Assembly (NCBI GenBank): GCA_964523795.1
Contig: CAZGAO010000009.1
Span: forward strand, 1-64,000
Direction: 5' to 3'
From: SABY01 sp964523795
GTDB taxonomy: Bacteria > Bacteroidota > Bacteroidia > Bacteroidales > 4484-276
Length of the DNA: 64,000 nucleotides
Position 1 is the first letter of the stretch. Each line of letters opens with the position of its first letter. A model generated the notes under the pieces. That model saw only the letters and a list, made by a program, of their open reading frames with translations. It did not search any database and was not told where the DNA came from. This document shows, in pieces, positions 61,343 through 64,000 of the stretch. Both the position numbers and the translations under genes were made by a program.

Positions 61343-62833
61343 ATGAATACACCAGAAAAAGATAAACGCGAGGATGAAGCCGGGAAAAAACAGCCGGAAA
61401 GAAATCAAAACAACGATAATCGCTCGAATGAGGCCGGAGAGCGAAGGCCTGAGAAAAGTCGGAGCCGGAGCAAACCTGACGACGAAGGAAAGCTGGCACA
61501 GGTAAAACCCCAAAATACCGGGAATAGTAATGCCGATACCGGGAATCCTAAGCCCCAAAACACCGGGAATGTCGAGCCAGATCCAGGCAAGCCAAAACCT
61601 CAGAATAGACGGAGAAACCGACGACCCGCTAATAAGTCCCAAAAGCCTCAACCAAAACAGGAGCAGGGGAATAGCGGTAGCACTGATGAGCCTGGAACTC
61701 CTGCCCCTGCAAAAAAGCAAAATCAGGAAGCTCGCAGGAATGAAGCCGGAAAGGTTTCCCCCGAGCTAAAACAAAATAGCGACAAAGCCGAAAAAGACGG
61801 CCAAAAGCCTCTGCCTGCTAAAAATCAGAGCAGAGGGCGTGGGAGACGCAGGCCTGCTAAGCCCACATCCGAAACGGATATCAATAAAACCCGGAAAAAT
61901 AGTAATCCTGATAAGTCTTCACCTGAGGCCAAGCCAAACCAGGACAGGCGAAACAGTAATACGCCAAAGCCTTCTTCCGAAAAAAATCAAAATCGGAACC
62001 AGCGAAATGTTGAGACCAAGCCCTCAACGGATAAAAGACAATCGAACGATCGGCGGAATCAGCGACCTGGAAAACCACCGTCCCAACAAATGAAAGGCAG
62101 AAGCAGGCGCGATAATGAGCCAAGACAAGTGGGGCTGCCCGAGAAAAAAACGGCCAATATTAATCGTAACAAAAGAGCAGTGGTATTTGGAGCAAGCGGA
62201 CTAACGGGCACAAGCCTGGTAAAACAACTCCTCGACCATCCATTCTACCGCGAGGTGATAGCCGTTAATCGCAAGCCTTTAAAATTTGATAATCCGCACT
62301 ACAAAGAGTTTATTTCCGACTTATCCGATTTGGATAAACTGGATGTGTGGACAAAAACCGATGAGGTGTATTGCTGCCTGGGTACCACCATCAAAAAAGC
62401 AGGAAGTAAAGTCAACTTTACAAAGGTGGATTTGGATTTGCCCGTAAAAATAGGAGAGGCCTGCCAGAAAGCGAAGATTCCACACTTACTCATAGTATCC
62501 TCGATTGGAGCAAAGGCACAGACCGGGAATTTCTATCTGCGCACCAAAGGCGAAATGGAAAGGGCGATAATAGCGATGGACATCGCTCAAAAAACCATGG
62601 TACGACCTTCGATGCTTTTGGGCGATCGCCAGGAATCACGACCCTCAGAATCTGTCGGCAAAATGGTGATGAAAATCCTTAAACCCTTGATGCTTGGCCC
62701 ATTGAAAAAATATCGTGGAATTCAAGCGGGTACAGTGGCTCAGGCCATGATAATCATTGCCAACAGCACACCCACAGCAAGGGTGGTTTTCGAATCGGAT
62801 GAGCTACAGGAAATTGTGGATGGCGAATCCTAA
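61343..62833 (+). CDS. NAD(P)-binding SDR-type protein with disordered basic N-terminus
   Basis: A 496-residue protein. The first about 275 residues are low complexity, dominated by Asn, Lys, Arg, Pro, Gln and Glu with repeated NTGN, KPQN and KPSS-like pieces; this looks disordered and could bind nucleic acid. From about 280 a Rossmann domain begins with VVFGASGLTGTSLVKQLL (NAD(P)-binding GxxGxxG), continuing with CCLGTTIKKAGS and a VSSIGA active-site segment, as in atypical SDRs related to HTATIP2/TIP30. No stop or frameshift separates the parts, and an internal Met near 250 could give a shorter form. The substrate is unknown. Confidence 0.8.
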   Translation: MNTPEKDKREDEAGKKQPERNQNNDNRSNEAGERRPEKSRSRSKPDDEGKLAQVKPQNTGNSNADTGNPKPQNTGNVEPDPGKPKPQNRRRNRRPANKSQKPQPKQEQGNSGSTDEPGTPAPAKKQNQEARRNEAGKVSPELKQNSDKAEKDGQKPLPAKNQSRGRGRRRPAKPTSETDINKTRKNSNPDKSSPEAKPNQDRRNSNTPKPSSEKNQNRNQRNVETKPSTDKRQSNDRRNQRPGKPPSQQMKGRSRRDNEPRQVGLPEKKTANINRNKRAVVFGASGLTGTSLVKQLLDHPFYREVIAVNRKPLKFDNPHYKEFISDLSDLDKLDVWTKTDEVYCCLGTTIKKAGSKVNFTKVDLDLPVKIGEACQKAKIPHLLIVSSIGAKAQTGNFYLRTKGEMERAIIAMDIAQKTMVRPSMLLGDRQESRPSESVGKMVMKILKPLMLGPLKKYRGIQAGTVAQAMIIIANSTPTARVVFESDELQEIVDGES

Positions 62834-62899
62834 AAAACCCTTTTTATCCAATCAAGAGATTTTTAATTATTAATAGAAATATCCAAAAAATACATCAAC

Positions 62900-63493
62900 A
62901 TGCCATATTTAGTTTTGGATTTGGAGATGACCGGCCCCGAGCCTGATTACAACGAAATTATCCAGATTGGAGCCGAGATATTTAACGATGAGTGGGAAAA
63001 GAAGGGCGACTATCTTACGAATGTTTATCCCGAAAACGAAGATGCTTATTCCGGCCACTCCGAGGCCATTCATGGTATAGCCCTCGACGAATTGGATGAG
63101 GCACCGATGATGCACGAGGTCTTGCCAGAGTTCGAGGCCTGGATACGCAAAAGCCTGTACTGGCCGCGCGATGAAAAATTGTGGAAGGTCATTATCTGCG
63201 GGCAAAGCGTAATTAACGACATCAATTTTTTGAGCTATGCCTACAAAAAGGAAAAACTGAAATGGCCTTTTTCCTTTCAACTACTGGATTTGCATACCAT
63301 TTCCTATTATGGTTTTAAAATATTGCAAAACAACGGCCAGCCAGTTCCCAAGTCTTTAAGCCTCGACAGCGTGGCCAAATATTTTGGCTTTGCCCGCGAA
63401 GGCGACACGCACAATGCGCTGGAAGATGCCAGGCTTACGGCAAAGTGCATGAAAGCGTTTTTCGACCTTGGTCAAAATCTGCAAATTAAATAG
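62900..63493 (+). CDS. DEDDh-type 3'-5' exonuclease
   Basis: A 197-residue DnaQ-like exonuclease. Exo I motif DLEMTG (Asp7, Glu9), Exo II region with GQSVINDINFL, and Exo III motif HNALEDA, giving the His and last Asp of the DEDDh set. It would trim DNA or RNA from the 3' end; similar proteins act as RNase T-like or polymerase proofreading enzymes. No polymerase domain is attached. Its stop codon overlaps the possible GTG start of the next gene. Confidence 0.88.
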   Translation: MPYLVLDLEMTGPEPDYNEIIQIGAEIFNDEWEKKGDYLTNVYPENEDAYSGHSEAIHGIALDELDEAPMMHEVLPEFEAWIRKSLYWPRDEKLWKVIICGQSVINDINFLSYAYKKEKLKWPFSFQLLDLHTISYYGFKILQNNGQPVPKSLSLDSVAKYFGFAREGDTHNALEDARLTAKCMKAFFDLGQNLQIK

Positions 63494-63501
63494 TGCCTGC
63501 C

Positions 63502-63885
63502 ATGACTGCTGGAGTTCGCGTTGATAAATGGTTATGGGCCGTCAGAGCTTTTAAAACCCGAAGCATGGCCACCGATGCCTGCCGTTCGGGCAGGGTTACC
63601 ATCGACGGACAAGCAGTGAAGCCCTCCCGCGAGGCAAAGATTGATGATGAGATAAAGTTTGTGGTAGGCTCGCACTTTACCCGCACTTTAAAAGTGATTC
63701 AGCTATTGAGCAATAGGGTAGGAGCCAGGCTGGTTGCCGATTATGCCGATGATATTACGCCACAGTCAGAGCACGACCGACTGAAAAGCTATAACGAAAT
63801 GAATTGGGAGCGGCGCGACCGGGGTGTCGGCAGGCCAACTAAAAAAGAACGCCGCGATATCGAAAGATTGAAAGAATCGGATTAG
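63502..63885 (+). CDS. S4-domain RNA-binding protein (Hsp15-like)
   Basis: A 127-residue protein counted from the ATG at 63502; an in-frame GTG at 63493 would add three residues. The S4 domain starts VRVDKWLWAVRAFKTRSMATDAC and continues through GRVTIDGQAVKPSR, as in Hsp15, which binds stalled 50S subunits carrying nascent chains. The C-terminal region is basic (RRDRGVGRPTKKERRD), matching the family. Translation is probably coupled to the exonuclease upstream. Confidence 0.88.
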   Translation: MTAGVRVDKWLWAVRAFKTRSMATDACRSGRVTIDGQAVKPSREAKIDDEIKFVVGSHFTRTLKVIQLLSNRVGARLVADYADDITPQSEHDRLKSYNEMNWERRDRGVGRPTKKERRDIERLKESD

Positions 63886-63914
63886 CATGGCTTTGGTCAA
63901 CTGATGAATGCTTC

Positions 63915-63943
63915 TTGTACTTTTTGTATCATTAATACTTTTG
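63915..63943 (+). promoter_or_regulatory. Putative promoter with near-leaderless start
   Basis: TTG (63915-63917), 18-base spacer, TACTTTTG (63936-63943), matching TTG-N17-23-TAnnTTTG. The next ATG at 63948 begins 4 bases later, so the transcript would have almost no leader. Confidence 0.55.
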
Positions 63944-63947
63944 AAAA

Positions 63948-64000
63948 ATGAATTTTAAACCCGCCCAACGTATGAGTAAGGCCTTCCGCAGTTTGATATT
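63948..64000 (+). CDS. Start of a further gene, truncated by the window end
   Basis: An open frame beginning ATG at 63948, directly behind a good promoter match, runs to the window edge (17 complete codons, basic, starting MNFKPAQRMSKAF). Too short to name. Confidence 0.45.
   Translation, partial: MNFKPAQRMSKAFRSLI

Overview
The window looks like chromosome of a Bacteroidota bacterium. Ten predicted exported proteins end in a C-terminal type IX secretion (T9SS) sorting-type domain. There are several FISUMP-domain lipoproteins, promoters carry the Bacteroidota -7 box TAnnTTTG, and start codons are AT-rich without Shine-Dalgarno sequences. No rRNA, tRNA, transposase, phage or CRISPR sequence was seen, and no T9SS machinery is encoded here. 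Region 1 (about 1-23.7 kb, all + strand) is an island of surface and envelope genes: outer-membrane barrels, FISUMP lipoproteins, M48 metalloproteases (one complete, one truncated duplicate), two LRR proteins, a T9SS-exported nuclease, a giant beta-propeller protein and a possible immunity-type protein. From 646 onward every transcription unit here is preceded by one copy of a dispersed promoter element, and an eleventh copy precedes the 30.5-40.5 kb unit. Each element has 9-bp direct repeats of the type TTTCGTCAT at an exact 21-bp period, followed at a fixed distance by TAnnTTTG. This looks like an operator-promoter defining a surface-protein regulon; the geometry resembles LytTR-type binding sites. 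The M48 duplication is bounded by these elements on both sides. Region 2 (23.7-30.2 kb, - strand) holds trmO, a small MscS-type channel gene and a 1700-residue protein fusing an SLC12-like cation-chloride cotransporter to a P-loop NTPase. Region 3 (30.3-47.3 kb, + strand) has more large surface proteins (LamG, E-set, PKD, LTD, CotH and propeller domains), a TPR lipoprotein and a cold-shock protein with a terminator. Region 4 (47.3-56.2 kb) is a compact six-gene set: PP2C phosphatase, membrane-anchored Ser/Thr kinase, coiled-coil protein, ClpB-like AAA+ ATPase with a degenerate first half, NrdG-like radical-SAM activase, and an FHA protein with zinc ribbons. Overlapping or close gene ends suggest one phospho-regulated machine, and it is the best candidate for an undescribed system here. 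Region 5 (56.3-64 kb) is mostly housekeeping (ferredoxin-reductase-like, MiaB, Aat, DUF3127 protein, SDR protein with a disordered tail, DEDDh exonuclease, S4 protein), plus a T9SS-exported peptidylarginine-deiminase-like enzyme. All assignments come from reading motifs by eye; no database search was run.
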